NCBI RefSeq assembly: GCF_028728205.1
Contig: NZ_JAQYUU010000001.1
Span: 2,216,082 to 2,280,081, forward strand
Reading direction: 5' to 3'
DNA length: 64,000 nucleotides
From: Clostridium sp. 'White wine YQ'
GTDB taxonomy: Bacteria > Bacillota > Clostridia > Clostridiales > Clostridiaceae
This document shows positions 26,987 to 37,033 of the stretch, piece by piece (the first letter of the stretch is position 1; each line of letters opens with the position of its first letter). The position numbers and the translations under genes are program-made. Under the pieces are notes generated by a model that was given only the letters and a program-made list of their open reading frames with translations, was not told the DNA's origin and searched no databases.

Positions 26987-28867
26987 TTACTTCATTATTT
27001 TACATATATTATTTGTAAATTCTACTGGATCACTTATAGATAACCCTTCTATAAGCAATGCTTGATTATACAATATATCTGTATAGAGATTGAACTTGTC
27101 TTTATCTGATTTGAATGCTTCTTTAAGTGATTCAAACACTGGATGATTGATATTTATTTCCAATATCTTATCTGCCTTAATATTTTGATTATCAGGCATA
27201 GAATTAAGTATCTTTTCCATTTCTATTGAAACTTCACCGTCGTTAGCTAAGCATACAGGGTGATTTTTCAATCTTTTTGATGCTCTTACATCTTTAACTT
27301 TATTTAATAAGTTATTTTTCATATTTTCAAATAAATCTTTATTTTCATTTTTATTAGTATCTGAAGTTTCATCATTTTCATCTGATTCGATTCCTAAATC
27401 ACCACTAGATACAGATTTGAATTGTTTATCCTTATAATTCATTATTGTTTTTATAGCAAATTCATCTATATCATCAGTAAAGTATAGTATCTCGTATCCT
27501 TTATCAAGAAGAAGTTCTGTTTGAGGTAGCTTTTCTATTCTCTCAATAGATTCTCCAGCAGCATAATAAATATATTTTTGTTCTTCAGTCATTCTTGAAA
27601 CATACTCACCTAAGGTTACCATCTTTTTCTCTTTCGAAGAATAGAACATTAATATATCTTGCAGTACCTCTTTATTGGCCCCGAAATCACTATAAATACC
27701 ATATTTCAGTTGTCTTCCAAAGGATTTATAGAATTCCTCGTACTTATCTCTTTCATTTTTTAATATACTTTCTAACTCATTTTTTATTTTTGTTTTAATA
27801 TTCTTAGCTATAAGTTTAAGTTGTCTGTCATGCTGCAGAATTTCTCTAGAAATATTAAGTGATAAATCTTCTGAATCAACTATACCTTTTACAAACCCAA
27901 AGTAATCCGGTAATAAATCAGGGCATTTATTCATAATCATTACCCCATTTGAATATAGTTCTAAGCCCTTTTCATATTCCTTAGTATAGAAATCAAATGG
28001 TGTTCTTTCTGGGATAAATAGAATTGCATTATAACTTACAACTCCATCAACGCTTATATGAATATGCTTTATAGGCTTATCAAATCCATAGTGCTTTTCA
28101 GAATAAAAGTTATCATAATCTTCTTTAGTTAATTCATTCTTATTTTTTCTCCATATAGGAACCATACTATTAATTGTTTGTTCTTCTATGATGTCTTCAT
28201 ATTCATTTTCACTGCCTTCTTTAAGTCTGCTACTACTTGTATTCATCTTAATTGGATATCTTATAAAATCGGAATATTTTTTTATTATGTTCTTTATTCT
28301 ATATTCATCTAAATATTCATCAAAGCTTTCGTCTTCTGTATTTTCTTTTATTTTAAGTATTATCTCAGTACCGAATGATTCTTTTTCACATTTCTCTATG
28401 ATATATCCTTCTACACCCTTAGATTGCCACTTATATGCCTCATCACTTCCAACTGCTCTACTTATAACTGTAACATCATCTGATACTAAAAATGCAGAAT
28501 AAAAACCTACGCCAAATTGTCCTATTATATCATATCCATCTTTTAATTCTGTTTCTTTTTTGAATTTTAATGATCCACTTTTAGCAATTACACCAAGGTT
28601 ATCATCAAGTTCCTCTTTAGTCATTCCTATGCCAGTGTCTATAATTCTAAGTATTCTATTTTCCTTATCTAGAGCTATCTTGATATAATAATTGTCTTTT
28701 TCAAAGCTTAAGGAATCATCCGTTAATGCTTTGTAATAAATCTTATCAATAGCATCACTTGCATTTGAAATAAGTTCCCTTAAAAAAATCTCCCTATGGG
28801 TGTAGATCGAGTTGATCATTAGATCTAATAATCTTTTAGATTCTGCTTTAAATTGTTTTGTTTCCAA
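26987..28867 (-). CDS. htpG: Molecular chaperone HtpG (Hsp90)
   Basis: This 626-residue Hsp90 has an N-terminal GHKL ATPase domain ([19 protein letters not shown] and [11 protein letters not shown] motifs), a middle domain ([25 protein letters not shown]) and a dimerisation domain. The start is TTG at 28867: GGGAG lies 8-9 bases upstream and the product then begins [14 protein letters not shown] as in other HtpG proteins. The reading frame extends to 28912 but has no better start. A perfect CIRCE operator and a good promoter lie just upstream, so HrcA control is expected. It is monocistronic and ends at a strong terminator. Confidence 0.95.
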   Translation of the reverse strand: METKQFKAESKRLLDLMINSIYTHREIFLRELISNASDAIDKIYYKALTDDSLSFEKDNYYIKIALDKENRILRIIDTGIGMTKEELDDNLGVIAKSGSLKFKKETELKDGYDIIGQFGVGFYSAFLVSDDVTVISRAVGSDEAYKWQSKGVEGYIIEKCEKESFGTEIILKIKENTEDESFDEYLDEYRIKNIIKKYSDFIRYPIKMNTSSSRLKEGSENEYEDIIEEQTINSMVPIWRKNKNELTKEDYDNFYSEKHYGFDKPIKHIHISVDGVVSYNAILFIPERTPFDFYTKEYEKGLELYSNGVMIMNKCPDLLPDYFGFVKGIVDSEDLSLNISREILQHDRQLKLIAKNIKTKIKNELESILKNERDKYEEFYKSFGRQLKYGIYSDFGANKEVLQDILMFYSSKEKKMVTLGEYVSRMTEEQKYIYYAAGESIERIEKLPQTELLLDKGYEILYFTDDIDEFAIKTIMNYKDKQFKSVSSGDLGIESDENDETSDTNKNENKDLFENMKNNLLNKVKDVRASKRLKNHPVCLANDGEVSIEMEKILNSMPDNQNIKADKILEININHPVFESLKEAFKSDKDKFNLYTDILYNQALLIEGLSISDPVEFTNNICKIMK

Positions 28868-28905
28868 GTAAATCTCTCCCTTCAAAATTAAAACAATCTT
28901 TATTA

Positions 28906-28932
28906 TTAGCACTCTCTATATCAGAGTGCTAA
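28906..28932. promoter_or_regulatory. CIRCE operator (HrcA-binding site) of htpG
   Basis: TTAGCACTC-N9-GAGTGCTAA is a perfect match to the CIRCE consensus. It lies between the htpG promoter and start codon, where HrcA would block transcription. Confidence 0.95.
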
Positions 28933-28943
28933 CCCATAACTTT

Positions 28944-28972
28944 TATATACCACTTTTAAAAACCAATGTCAA
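28944..28972 (-). promoter_or_regulatory. Sigma-A promoter of htpG
   Basis: On the minus strand, TTGACA (forward 28967-28972) and TATATA (forward 28944-28949) are separated by exactly 17 bases. They lie directly upstream of the CIRCE element. Confidence 0.85.
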
Positions 28973-28987
28973 TATATGTATAAAATG

Positions 28988-29019
28988 AAAGCCATAGAAT
29001 ATTAAATTTCTATGGCTTT
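28988..29019 (-). terminator. Terminator of the GGDEF-EAL gene
   Basis: AAAGCCATAGAA (28988-28999) pairs perfectly with TTCTATGGCTTT (29008-29019), overlapping the stop codon of the minus-strand gene. A T-containing tail follows on that strand. Confidence 0.75.
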
Positions 29020-31057
29020 AAACAGTTTGAATTAATTTAGTTTTAATTTCTTTTAATGAGCTTAATTTCTCAATTTCCTCTTCTTTAATAGGCTTACTAA
29101 TAAGATATCCTTGTATATAGTCGCATTTAAGACTCTCTAAATGATTTATTTGAATTTCTTCTTCTATTCCTTCTGCTACAACTAATATTCCTAAGTTATG
29201 TGCTAACTCTATAATCCCACCAATAATCTCTAAGTTTTTATCTTCATTTAGTAAATCATCTATAAATGATTTATCTATTTTTAAAACATCTATAGGCAAT
29301 CTTCTTAAATAGCTTAAAGATGAATATCCTGTTCCGAAATCATCTAATGATATTTGTATATTCATTTCTCTAAGTTTCTCTAATACATTAATAGTATTTT
29401 CAATTGAACTAATTAATATTGATTCTGTTACTTCTATTTCAAGTAACCTAGGGTCTAAATCTGCATCTTTTAATGCAGATTCAATAACTTCTATTATGTT
29501 AGTTGCTTCAAGCTGCTTTACTGAAAAATTTAGTGAAAGTATTATGTCTTTATTATATGTACCTTGAATATTTTTAAAACTTTTGCAAGCTGTTCTTATA
29601 ATCCACTCTCCTAAAGGTACTATTATTCCTAGCTCTTCTGCAACTGGTATAAATTCACTTGGACTTACCATTCCCAGTTCAGGTGATTCCCAGCGCACCA
29701 AAGCTTCAAACCCTCTTATTTTATGTTCGCTAAGACTATATATTGGCTGAAAGACCAAAAAGAACTCATTCTTATGTAGTGCTGATTTTAATTTTGTTTC
29801 AAAATTTATTTTATCTAATAACTCTTTCTTCATTGTATCTTTAAAAAATTGTATTTTATTCTTTCCAAGCTCTTTTGCCTTATACATTGCAGTATCAGCA
29901 TTTCTCATTAATTCCACTTGTTCAGTTCCATCACTTGGGAAAGCCGCTACACCAAAGCTTGCACTAGATTTTATTTCATTATTTCCAATTATAAATGACT
30001 CTGAAAATTCTTTTCTGATATTTTCCACATATAAGTACGCTTCTTTTTCATTTAAATTCCTTTGAATTATTAAAGCAAACTCATCTCCTCCAAGTCTTCC
30101 TATTAAATCTTCCTCATTAATAGATTTTTTAAGACGATTTGCTGCTAATTTTATAAACATATCACCTACATGATGTCCCATTGTATCATTTATTTTTTTA
30201 AATGAATCAATATCTATGAAAATTACATAAAAAGAAGCTAAAGTATTCTGAAATGTTTCTATAAGTTCATTAATCTTGTCCATAATTGTCTTTCTATTTG
30301 GCAATTCAGTTACCATATCAAAATGAGCCATTCGATATAACTTTTCCTCATTAAGCTTTAGTTTATTGTTTTTATCATTTAATTCGTTGTATCTAGAACT
30401 GAGTTCCGCATGAGTAACAGCAATATCATCATACATTTTCTCTAGTTCTTCCCTTTGCTTTACTTCTGTCATATACATTTTATTTATTCTATCATAATGT
30501 GCCTGATTGATTAGATGTACGACTGGCGCTATAACTAAAATTAAAGCAAATAATATTATTTGAACTATTATATATGTCACACCAAATTCAAAAGGTGTGT
30601 TCGAAAGTACTAAAGAATAATACATACATACCAAAAATGTTGAAATAATAGAATAGTTTAGCATAACTCTTGTAATTCTAAGTGATGATATAATTATATT
30701 TATAAATGCTATAGTCCATATAGCTGGTCCAATATATTTATAAATTCTTATGGCTATAAAAATTAACACCAGTGAAAACAATAGTGATATCCAATGAGTA
30801 ATAATTCTAGTTTTTATCTTTAAATATTGTGTAATAATGAAGCAAAAGCATAATACTAATAATATTATACTGTCTACTACAGCACTTTTTAGTTCATGAT
30901 GAAGTATATAATTAGTTATTGCGCCAATTAGTAATACAGGTATCCCATAGTAGCAACCTATATAGTTCTCCATTCTCTCTATGGTATTCATATCATTTGA
31001 TTCATTTATTACTTTTATTATGCCTGGAATAGTTTTAGGTACTTTTTTCTTTTTCAC
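29018..31057 (-). CDS. Membrane-bound GGDEF-EAL cyclic di-GMP turnover protein
   Basis: The 679-residue protein has about six N-terminal TM helices (residues 35-190) and a short coiled coil. Its GGDEF domain has intact RLGGDEFAL near residue 320, and its EAL domain has GFEALVRW near residue 448 with ESILISS and DDFGTGYSSLSYLRRLPID loops. Both catalytic signatures look complete, so it could make or degrade c-di-GMP. Which activity dominates cannot be judged. Start is GTG at 31057 with GAGGTGA 5 bases upstream. It shares a signalling theme with the HD-GYP protein elsewhere in the window. Confidence 0.92.
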   Translation of the reverse strand: MKKKKVPKTIPGIIKVINESNDMNTIERMENYIGCYYGIPVLLIGAITNYILHHELKSAVVDSIILLVLCFCFIITQYLKIKTRIITHWISLLFSLVLIFIAIRIYKYIGPAIWTIAFINIIISSLRITRVMLNYSIISTFLVCMYYSLVLSNTPFEFGVTYIIVQIILFALILVIAPVVHLINQAHYDRINKMYMTEVKQREELEKMYDDIAVTHAELSSRYNELNDKNNKLKLNEEKLYRMAHFDMVTELPNRKTIMDKINELIETFQNTLASFYVIFIDIDSFKKINDTMGHHVGDMFIKLAANRLKKSINEEDLIGRLGGDEFALIIQRNLNEKEAYLYVENIRKEFSESFIIGNNEIKSSASFGVAAFPSDGTEQVELMRNADTAMYKAKELGKNKIQFFKDTMKKELLDKINFETKLKSALHKNEFFLVFQPIYSLSEHKIRGFEALVRWESPELGMVSPSEFIPVAEELGIIVPLGEWIIRTACKSFKNIQGTYNKDIILSLNFSVKQLEATNIIEVIESALKDADLDPRLLEIEVTESILISSIENTINVLEKLREMNIQISLDDFGTGYSSLSYLRRLPIDVLKIDKSFIDDLLNEDKNLEIIGGIIELAHNLGILVVAEGIEEEIQINHLESLKCDYIQGYLISKPIKEEEIEKLSSLKEIKTKLIQTV

Positions 31058-31219
31058 GTCTTCACCTCAAAAGAAACAATTTTATTTATAAAAGTAAAAT
31101 CTTAAAGTTTGTCCGTATATTTTTTACAAATATTATTATACCTTATTTCACCAATGTATAGAAATATTTATCCATAAATAACAATTATTTAACGCTATAA
31201 TACAATTAAATATATAAAA

Positions 31220-31251
31220 AAACATTCATCTTATTAATAAGATAAATGTTT
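31220..31251. terminator. Palindromic hairpin beside the rlmD-type relic
   Basis: AAACATTCATCTTATT and AATAAGATAAATGTTT form a nearly perfect 16-bp palindrome flanked by an A run on the left. It is placed just past the stop codon of the relic at 31290, as a terminator would be. Confidence 0.6.
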
Positions 31252-31289
31252 ACATTAAGCTAAAATTCTATAAATTAGCTTATGGATCT

Positions 31290-31341
31290 TTATTTACTTA
31301 ACTTCATAACTGTCTCACAATGAGGTGTGTGTTGAATATTT
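31290..31341 (-). pseudogene. Relic of the 3' end of an rlmD/TrmA-type 23S rRNA methyltransferase gene
   Basis: On the minus strand the frame reads NIQHTPHCETVMKLSK and stops at 31290-31292. The intact RlmD in this window ends [13 protein letters not shown]. The DNA around 31310-31330 also matches the intact gene closely (CACAATGAGGTGTGT shared). Homology is lost about 50-70 bases upstream, where stop codons appear. The remainder of the 31058-31685 gap is AT-rich with only the hairpin at 31220 as a feature. Confidence 0.75.
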
Positions 31342-31685
31342 CTACCAAGTTTTCACTTAGTGTACTTTATTATTTACTTTTATTTATCCCTAATATAAGA
31401 ACTAATTTAATTATTTTACTCTCCGCTCATTCAACAAATTATCAATTCCATTAATAGTATTTAACTACATTCCAATCATAAATAGCGCAATTCAAATTGC
31501 ATTATTGTTAGCATTTCATAAAAAAGATTGTTATAATAACATATATTTTAATTTCATGTTATATACCTTAATTAAACTTAATAAAATTATATAATCATTA
31601 CGCTATATTTTTATTACATCCTTTAAGAATATCGCGAAGCAAAATTCTATTATACAGTAGCTTTATTATATACTAAGACAGGTAA

Positions 31686-32126
31686 TTATTGTACTTGTCT
31701 TCTAAAAACATAACTTGATTTAGTATATCCCATCTTATCTTCATAAAATCTATGTGCATCAACTCTTGAAAAGCCAGAAGAAAGTGCTACTATCCCACAT
31801 CCATTTTCCTTACCCCATGTTTGTACATGTAATAAAAGTTTTTCCCCATATCCTTTTGACCTTTTACTTTCATCGGTGATTAAGTCATAAACCCAGATAT
31901 GTTTTCCATAATATAAGTTTGTAAGCTGGATTACACCTGTAACTGCAACAATTTTTCCTTTTTCAAGTAGGGCAAACATTTTATATCCTTCCTTGTGCAT
32001 CTCTTTTATAAGTTGTAAATATTTTTTCTCATCTAAATCAGTTAGTAATTGTTTCATTACTAAAAAAGCATCTGTCCACTGCTCCTCTTCTGTTAATTCT
32101 TTAATTGTTATTAAGTCCTCGATCAT
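31686..32126 (-). CDS. GNAT-family N-acetyltransferase
   Basis: The 146-residue acyl-CoA-dependent acetyltransferase has motif A around residues 84-105 ([20 protein letters not shown]), giving the R/Q-x-x-G-x-G/A CoA pyrophosphate loop in the form RSKGYGEKL. The late [10 protein letters not shown] element near residue 125 is also typical. The substrate is unknown, and many single-domain GNATs of this size act on small amines or antibiotics. GGAGG precedes the ATG by 7 bases. It stands alone in the first compartment of the rlmD-flanked block. Confidence 0.88.
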   Translation of the reverse strand: MIEDLITIKELTEEEQWTDAFLVMKQLLTDLDEKKYLQLIKEMHKEGYKMFALLEKGKIVAVTGVIQLTNLYYGKHIWVYDLITDESKRSKGYGEKLLLHVQTWGKENGCGIVALSSGFSRVDAHRFYEDKMGYTKSSYVFRRQVQ

Positions 32127-32382
32127 TTTATTCCTCCATTTATTTAATTTTAATGTTTAATTTATAATTTTAAACTGATATTATTAAAAATATCGATTTT
32201 TACATTTCTTATGGTACCAGTCGTAAAAGGTTTATATGTGTACATTTTCAAATTCTTTAATTACTTAAATTAGAATATGCTATATTTTTATTTTAGGTTT
32301 CCTACAATATTTACTTTTAATTGCATGACGCAGATTCCCCTACTATCCTAGTAAAGTTGAAAATATTAAAAATGAATAACAT

Positions 32383-32430
32383 AAAAGAGTACTTCTTTAG
32401 CTATTTCACTAATATAAAGTACTCTTTTCA
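32383..32430 (-). terminator. Terminator of the pyridoxamine-phosphate-oxidase-like gene
   Basis: AAAAGAGTACTT (32383-32394) and AAGTACTCTTTT (32417-32428) form a perfect 12-bp stem downstream of the minus-strand stop at 32451. The rest of the 32127-32450 gap holds nothing recognisable apart from one TGTGTAC at 32237. Confidence 0.75.
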
Positions 32431-32450
32431 AAAATTGAGTTATATTATAA

Positions 32451-32822
32451 CTATATTGTTTGCTTAGCAGATGCAACTGTTATCTCTAATACTCTACTTA
32501 AAAAAGGGAACTTTTTCTTCACCATATCAAAGTCTGGACCCTCTTCAAGGAATTTTGCAGTTCCTTCTATTAAAAATCCTGCTCCTGGATGTTGATGTCC
32601 CATAACCTCTTTGCTACCTACAGTAACCTTAACTTTATTATTTGCTTCTATATTTTTTTGAGTTCTTCTCATGCCTCCTGCAGGTAATAATATCCTACCA
32701 TCTTCAGTTACATTAAGAAATGAATGCCAGGTATTAACTACATGTGCCTCATTGTTACTACAAGATACTATAGCTACTACTCCTTCATGTGATATAACTT
32801 CAAGCAATTTTTCATTTAACAT
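32451..32822 (-). CDS. Pyridoxamine 5'-phosphate oxidase-like FMN-binding protein
   Basis: The 123-residue protein has the split-barrel flavin-binding fold. VNTWHSFLNVTEDGRILLPA near residue 29 and GMRRTQKNIEANNKVKVTVG near residue 50 match the conserved strand-loop pattern of PNPOx-related proteins. It is too short for a true PdxH enzyme and more likely binds FMN or reduces a small molecule. It is divergent from a MocR/PdxR regulator, the typical arrangement of a regulator with its target. GGAGG lies 7 bases before the ATG. Confidence 0.85.
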   Translation of the reverse strand: MLNEKLLEVISHEGVVAIVSCSNNEAHVVNTWHSFLNVTEDGRILLPAGGMRRTQKNIEANNKVKVTVGSKEVMGHQHPGAGFLIEGTAKFLEEGPDFDMVKKKFPFLSRVLEITVASAKQTI

Positions 32823-32885
32823 TTAAATTCCTCCTCTATAATTCTACAAATTTAGTTATTTTAATATTTTAAAAAAGTCGTAATC

Positions 32886-32932
32886 TGTGTACGTTGACTT
32901 TTCTATAAGACAATTATACAATCAATGTGTAC
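32886..32932 (+). promoter_or_regulatory. Promoter of the MocR-type regulator with direct TGTGTAC repeats
   Basis: TTGACT (32894-32899) and TACAAT (32917-32922) are 17 bases apart. TGTGTAC occurs at 32886-32892 and again at 32926-32932, exactly 40 bases apart and bracketing the promoter. MocR proteins commonly bind spaced direct repeats, so these are operator candidates. Confidence 0.5.
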
Positions 32933-32994
32933 TCATCAAAAGTGCCAATTCTTTTTATTTTATGGGATACAGTTTAAAAGGAGAGTGTTTTTTA

Positions 32995-34419
32995 ATGATT
33001 GTTCTAAATAACGATTCAAGAGTTCCACTATATTTGCAAATTTATGAGCAGTTAAAAGAAGAGATAATTTCAGGAAAGCTTTCAGAAGGCACTAAGCTAT
33101 ATTCGACACGAACGCTTGCAACAACATTAAATGTCAGTAGAAATACAGTAGAAAGTGCTTATCTACAACTTTCTTCTGAAGGATATGTCACAAGTAAAGC
33201 AGGTAGCGGATTCGTAGTTGAAAAACTAGATAGTGTGTTAATCACTAAGTTAAAGAGAGATAACTCTGTCAATATTGAGAAGTATAAAAAAACTACATTA
33301 CCTAAGATGGATACTGATAATAATTATAAGTATAATTTCAAATATGGAAAATTAAATGCTTCTGATTTTCCTTTGCGCTTATGGAGGAGGATATCAAATA
33401 AATGCTTGGCCTCTATAGATGCTGAGGTTATGACATCCTATACTAGCAGTAAAGGCGAAAAAGAATTACGAATAGAAATAATGGCTTATTTAAATAAGTC
33501 AAGGGGTGTATCATGTACCTCAGAACAGATCATTATTACTTCAGGCTTCGAGCAGTGTTTAAGTTTACTATGCCAGATGTTCCGAAACAATTTTTCTAAA
33601 GTTGCTTTAGAAGATCCTGGCTACATTGGTGCAAGAAAGATTTTTAACAATAACGGATATGATGTTGTTCCAATTAGCTTAGACAAGGATGGAATAAGTA
33701 TTACCGAGTTGGAAAATAATTCTACAAAGATAGTGTATGTAACCCCCTCACATCAATTTCCGACAGGATCAGTGATGCCAATTCAAAAAAGATTACAATT
33801 ATTGGATTGGGCTAGAAAAGAAAATGGAATTATAATTGAAGATGATTATGATAGTGAACTTCGTTACAATTCAAGGCCAATACCTTCAATACAAGGTATT
33901 GATTCAAATGGCTATGTTATATATATTGGTACTTTTTCAAAGTCTTTGTCCCCAAGCTTGCGATTGAATTATATGGTTTTACCCCAATCATTGCTAGAAA
34001 TATATGATAATTTTTTTAGTAGCTACCAAACCTCTGTTCCAATAGTTGAACAAAAAATAATTCAACAATTTATGCATTTAGGACATTGGGATAGTCATCT
34101 GCGTAAAATATCTCTTCTGAACAAAAGAAGACATGATACGTTAATCAACGCTATTCATAAATTTATGGGAGGCAATGTTATAATTCACGGTAAAAATGCA
34201 GGTCTGCACATCTTACTAGAAGTAAATAATGGATTATCTGAAGAAGAGCTAATAGAAAAAGCTAAAGAATATGGTGTTTTAGTTTCTCCTGTATCTACAT
34301 ATTGGTTACGTAAAGATAAGTATACTAATAATATGGTTTTTCTTGGTTTCGGTGGTATGACTGACAGTGAGATTGCTGAAGGTATTAATTTACTTAGTAA
34401 AGCATGGTTTAGTAAGTAA
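32995..34419 (+). CDS. MocR/PdxR-type regulator (GntR HTH fused to aminotransferase-like domain)
   Basis: This 474-residue regulator has a GntR winged helix (about 8-80, YEQLKEEIISGKLSEGTKLY, TLNVSRNTVESAYLQL) and a class I aminotransferase-like domain. The PLP-binding lysine is in TFSKSLSPSLR near residue 316. The ATG at 32995 is chosen because AGGAGAG precedes it by 9 bases and the product then starts at the HTH; the open frame from 32887 is longer. PdxR members sense PLP and control vitamin B6 genes, and others control aminotransferase or GABA genes. The divergent FMN-binding gene is the probable target. Confidence 0.9.
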   Translation: MIVLNNDSRVPLYLQIYEQLKEEIISGKLSEGTKLYSTRTLATTLNVSRNTVESAYLQLSSEGYVTSKAGSGFVVEKLDSVLITKLKRDNSVNIEKYKKTTLPKMDTDNNYKYNFKYGKLNASDFPLRLWRRISNKCLASIDAEVMTSYTSSKGEKELRIEIMAYLNKSRGVSCTSEQIIITSGFEQCLSLLCQMFRNNFSKVALEDPGYIGARKIFNNNGYDVVPISLDKDGISITELENNSTKIVYVTPSHQFPTGSVMPIQKRLQLLDWARKENGIIIEDDYDSELRYNSRPIPSIQGIDSNGYVIYIGTFSKSLSPSLRLNYMVLPQSLLEIYDNFFSSYQTSVPIVEQKIIQQFMHLGHWDSHLRKISLLNKRRHDTLINAIHKFMGGNVIIHGKNAGLHILLEVNNGLSEEELIEKAKEYGVLVSPVSTYWLRKDKYTNNMVFLGFGGMTDSEIAEGINLLSKAWFSK

Positions 34420-34453
34420 ATCCTATTCAAAAATTAAAATAGAGATTCTAAGT

Positions 34454-34500
34454 GCTGTCGCATTAGTGGATTAAAATCCATTGGCGATAGCTCATTCTTT
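34454..34500 (+). terminator. Terminator after the MocR-type regulator
   Basis: GCTGTCGC (34454-34461) pairs with GCGATAGC (34484-34491) with an inner GTGGATT/AATCCAT stem, followed by TCATTCTTT. The rest of the 34501-34794 gap has a decayed copy of the rlmD terminator near 34710-34735 and no gene. Confidence 0.65.
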
Positions 34501-34799
34501 AGTTGTATAAATTATTTACTAAATGAGATCTTCGCCTGATTATTAATTCTTTAAAAATAAGCACGCTTTATATAAATGAATTTAATAATATTGAGTGGCA
34601 CATTTATAAATGCTGTATTCTTATCAATTAATAAAAGAAAATCTGATAGAATTTGTAAAAATGTCCTGTAATACTGTTACTATTCTCGAGAATGAGATAT
34701 TATAAAAATTGCCAATGCTTTAATTCAGCGTCGGCAAAATGTTGACAAATCACTTATATTTATTTTAGCTATATTCCGAAAATGTGTCTATTGCTTAAT

Positions 34800-35320
34800 A
34801 GGCTTTACTACTTTCTCACAATGAGGTGTGTTAGGAAACATATCCTTACAAAGTGTCTTTTCTATTTTATATCATGCTGCTGTTAACACTTTTAAATCCT
34901 CACCTAAAGACTTTGGATTGCAACTTACATATATTATGTCTTCTACATTAAAAGCTATAACATACTTCATTGCTGTAGGATGCACTCCACTTCTTGGTGA
35001 ATCCAAAATTATTATATCTGGATTATCTTTCACTTCAGTTATTACCTTAGCAATATCTCCAGCTATAAATTCACAATTATTTAATCCATTTAATTTAGCA
35101 TTTTCATTTGCTGCCTCAACAGCCTCTTCCATAAGTTCAATTCCTACTACCTTTTTAGCTTTTGGAGCTGTTATTTGCCCTATTATACCTGTACCACAAT
35201 ATAGATCAAATACAATCTTATTTTCTCCATATCCCATAAAATCTCTTACTATAGAATAAAGCTTTTCTGCTCCTTCTGTGTTAGTTTGGAAGAAAGAGAA
35301 TGGTGATATCTTAAACTTTA
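34800..35320 (-). pseudogene. Decayed duplicate of the 3' half of rlmD
   Basis: This stretch is highly similar to 49745-50268 of intact rlmD, including flanking sequence on the 3' side. It begins abruptly at residues [14 protein letters not shown] of the enzyme. The SAM-binding motif survives as [12 protein letters not shown], but the catalytic-domain motif DPPRSG has become DSPRSG. A TGA at 34872-34874 replaces a Gly codon, after which the frame continues YKIEK..PHCEKVVK. The left end of homology is 20-40 bases from the stop of the phosphohexomutase gene. It cannot encode an active methyltransferase. Confidence 0.88.
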
Positions 35321-35359
35321 AAAGAGAAAACAAACTAAGCACTTTTATTATTTATAATA

Positions 35360-36859
35360 TTACTTAATATCTAATTCATTATACTTATTAAAAAATGGAG
35401 TTAATTTATCTATAATTTTCTTCATTCCATCTTGAATATCTGATTCTATATTTAAGGCTAAAACTGGCTCATGTAATGACAATCTTAGTAATAACCAACC
35501 ATCACCATTTTCTTTATCGCAATTTATCTTTATTCCTTCATAATTTTTAGGTTCAATTAACCATCCATCTATATGTTCTGTATACTTTCTCAGGTCTTCT
35601 AGTATCATTTCTCCGTATTCTCTAAAATCTTCTCTTTCAATTTTTATTCTCATGTCTTTGCTTTCTTTAGGGTATTTTAGATTATCTATAAGGCTTGATA
35701 TTTCTTTTCCTTCTTCTTTTAACTTAGCCATTTTTGCTAATATTTTAGCTATTAAATATGCTCCATCATCTAAGAAATAATTTTCTTTTAAAGCAGCATG
35801 ACCTGATGTTTCAATTGCTAGACAGCTTTCTTTTCCTTCTTCGTTTAATCTTTTAGACTCATTTATAACATTCTTATATCCTCTTTTAAATCTATGGTGA
35901 ACACCGCCTAAATTAGTTATAAATTCCGCAAGACCAGTAGATGTTACTGAATCAGTAACAATAATTGAATTTGGATTTTCATCAAGCACTATTGAAGATA
36001 TTAATGCTATAAGGGCATTTTTATTTATTTCTTTACCATCTCTGCTCACTATAGCCGCTCTATCTACATCTGTATCAAAAATTATTCCAAGGTCTGCTTT
36101 GTTTTTAAGTACAGCTTCTTTAATAGATTCCATTGCTTCTTCATTTTCTGGATTAGGTATATGATTTGGAAAATTCCCATCTGGTTCGGTAAATTGGCTT
36201 CCTTCAGTGTCAGCACCTAATTTTTCTAAAACCTTATATGCAAAAAAACCACCGGCTCCATTTCCTGCATCTACAATTATTTTCTTCCCTTCTAATGGTC
36301 TTTCATAATTTTCAGATGAATTTACACTTTTTCTTACATTATCTACTAATATCCTCGAATAAACATCAATAAAATCTACTTCCTTAATTAATCCTTTAGT
36401 TGTAGAATTTTTTTCTATTGAACTAGAACATTCTATTATATCTACTATATCTTCCTTTTCACATCCACCTTCTTTAGTGAAAAACTTTAATCCATTATAA
36501 TAATAAGGAAGATGACTTGCTGTTATCATTATAGATCCATCGCAAGAATAATCTTCTAAGATAGTAGTCATGAACATAGCAGGAGTTGTACACATTCCAC
36601 AATCATAAACATTACAGCCAGAATCAACTAGAGCTTCTATTAAAGCTTTTTTTAATTCTTGGCCTGAAAGCCTCGAATCCATTCCAACTGCTACCATTAT
36701 ATTATTCTTATTTATACCCTTAACTTTTTTTAACCACTCTACAAAACCAAACCCCAAAACATTAACTAATTCAGGTGTAAGATTTTTTCTTCCCTCATGT
36801 TCAATTGCTATTCCTCTTATATCCGTTCCACTTTGTAATTTTTTAAGTTCGTGAAGCAT
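35360..36859 (-). CDS. Phosphoglucomutase/phosphomannomutase family protein
   Basis: The 499-residue alpha-D-phosphohexomutase interconverts hexose 1- and 6-phosphates. The active-site serine is in MITASHLPYYYNG near residue 113, the metal-binding loop is DTDVDRA near residue 262, the sugar-binding loop is ETSGHAAL near 348, and the phosphate-binding domain lies at the C-terminus. The family cannot be split by eye into glucose, mannose or glucosamine specificity. GAGGGG lies 9 bases before the ATG. It has its own unit, separated from the sugar-acid operon by a terminator. Confidence 0.9.
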   Translation of the reverse strand: MLHELKKLQSGTDIRGIAIEHEGRKNLTPELVNVLGFGFVEWLKKVKGINKNNIMVAVGMDSRLSGQELKKALIEALVDSGCNVYDCGMCTTPAMFMTTILEDYSCDGSIMITASHLPYYYNGLKFFTKEGGCEKEDIVDIIECSSSIEKNSTTKGLIKEVDFIDVYSRILVDNVRKSVNSSENYERPLEGKKIIVDAGNGAGGFFAYKVLEKLGADTEGSQFTEPDGNFPNHIPNPENEEAMESIKEAVLKNKADLGIIFDTDVDRAAIVSRDGKEINKNALIALISSIVLDENPNSIIVTDSVTSTGLAEFITNLGGVHHRFKRGYKNVINESKRLNEEGKESCLAIETSGHAALKENYFLDDGAYLIAKILAKMAKLKEEGKEISSLIDNLKYPKESKDMRIKIEREDFREYGEMILEDLRKYTEHIDGWLIEPKNYEGIKINCDKENGDGWLLLRLSLHEPVLALNIESDIQDGMKKIIDKLTPFFNKYNELDIK

Positions 36860-36949
36860 AATAAAAACTCCCCTCTAAAATAAATTTTATATAAACTTAA
36901 GAATGATACGTCATTTATTCCAATATGTTTTATTAAAACAAATTTTAAA

Positions 36950-36985
36950 AATAGGAGAATATTACAAGTATTCTCCTATTGTTTT
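36950..36985 (-). terminator. Terminator of the sugar-acid/transketolase operon
   Basis: AATAGGAGAATA (36950-36961) and TATTCTCCTATT (36969-36980) form a perfect stem with T runs on the minus strand. It lies about 50 bases past the last gene of the operon. Confidence 0.88.
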
Positions 36986-37033
36986 AATTAAATATAATAA
37001 TTTATAGAGTATTGTTGATATTCATGATTTTTC

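Noticed and set aside
32237..32243. Third TGTGTAC upstream of the GNAT gene as a proven operator
   Set aside because: A 7-base motif is expected by chance several times in a window of this size, so only the promoter-bracketing pair is annotated.
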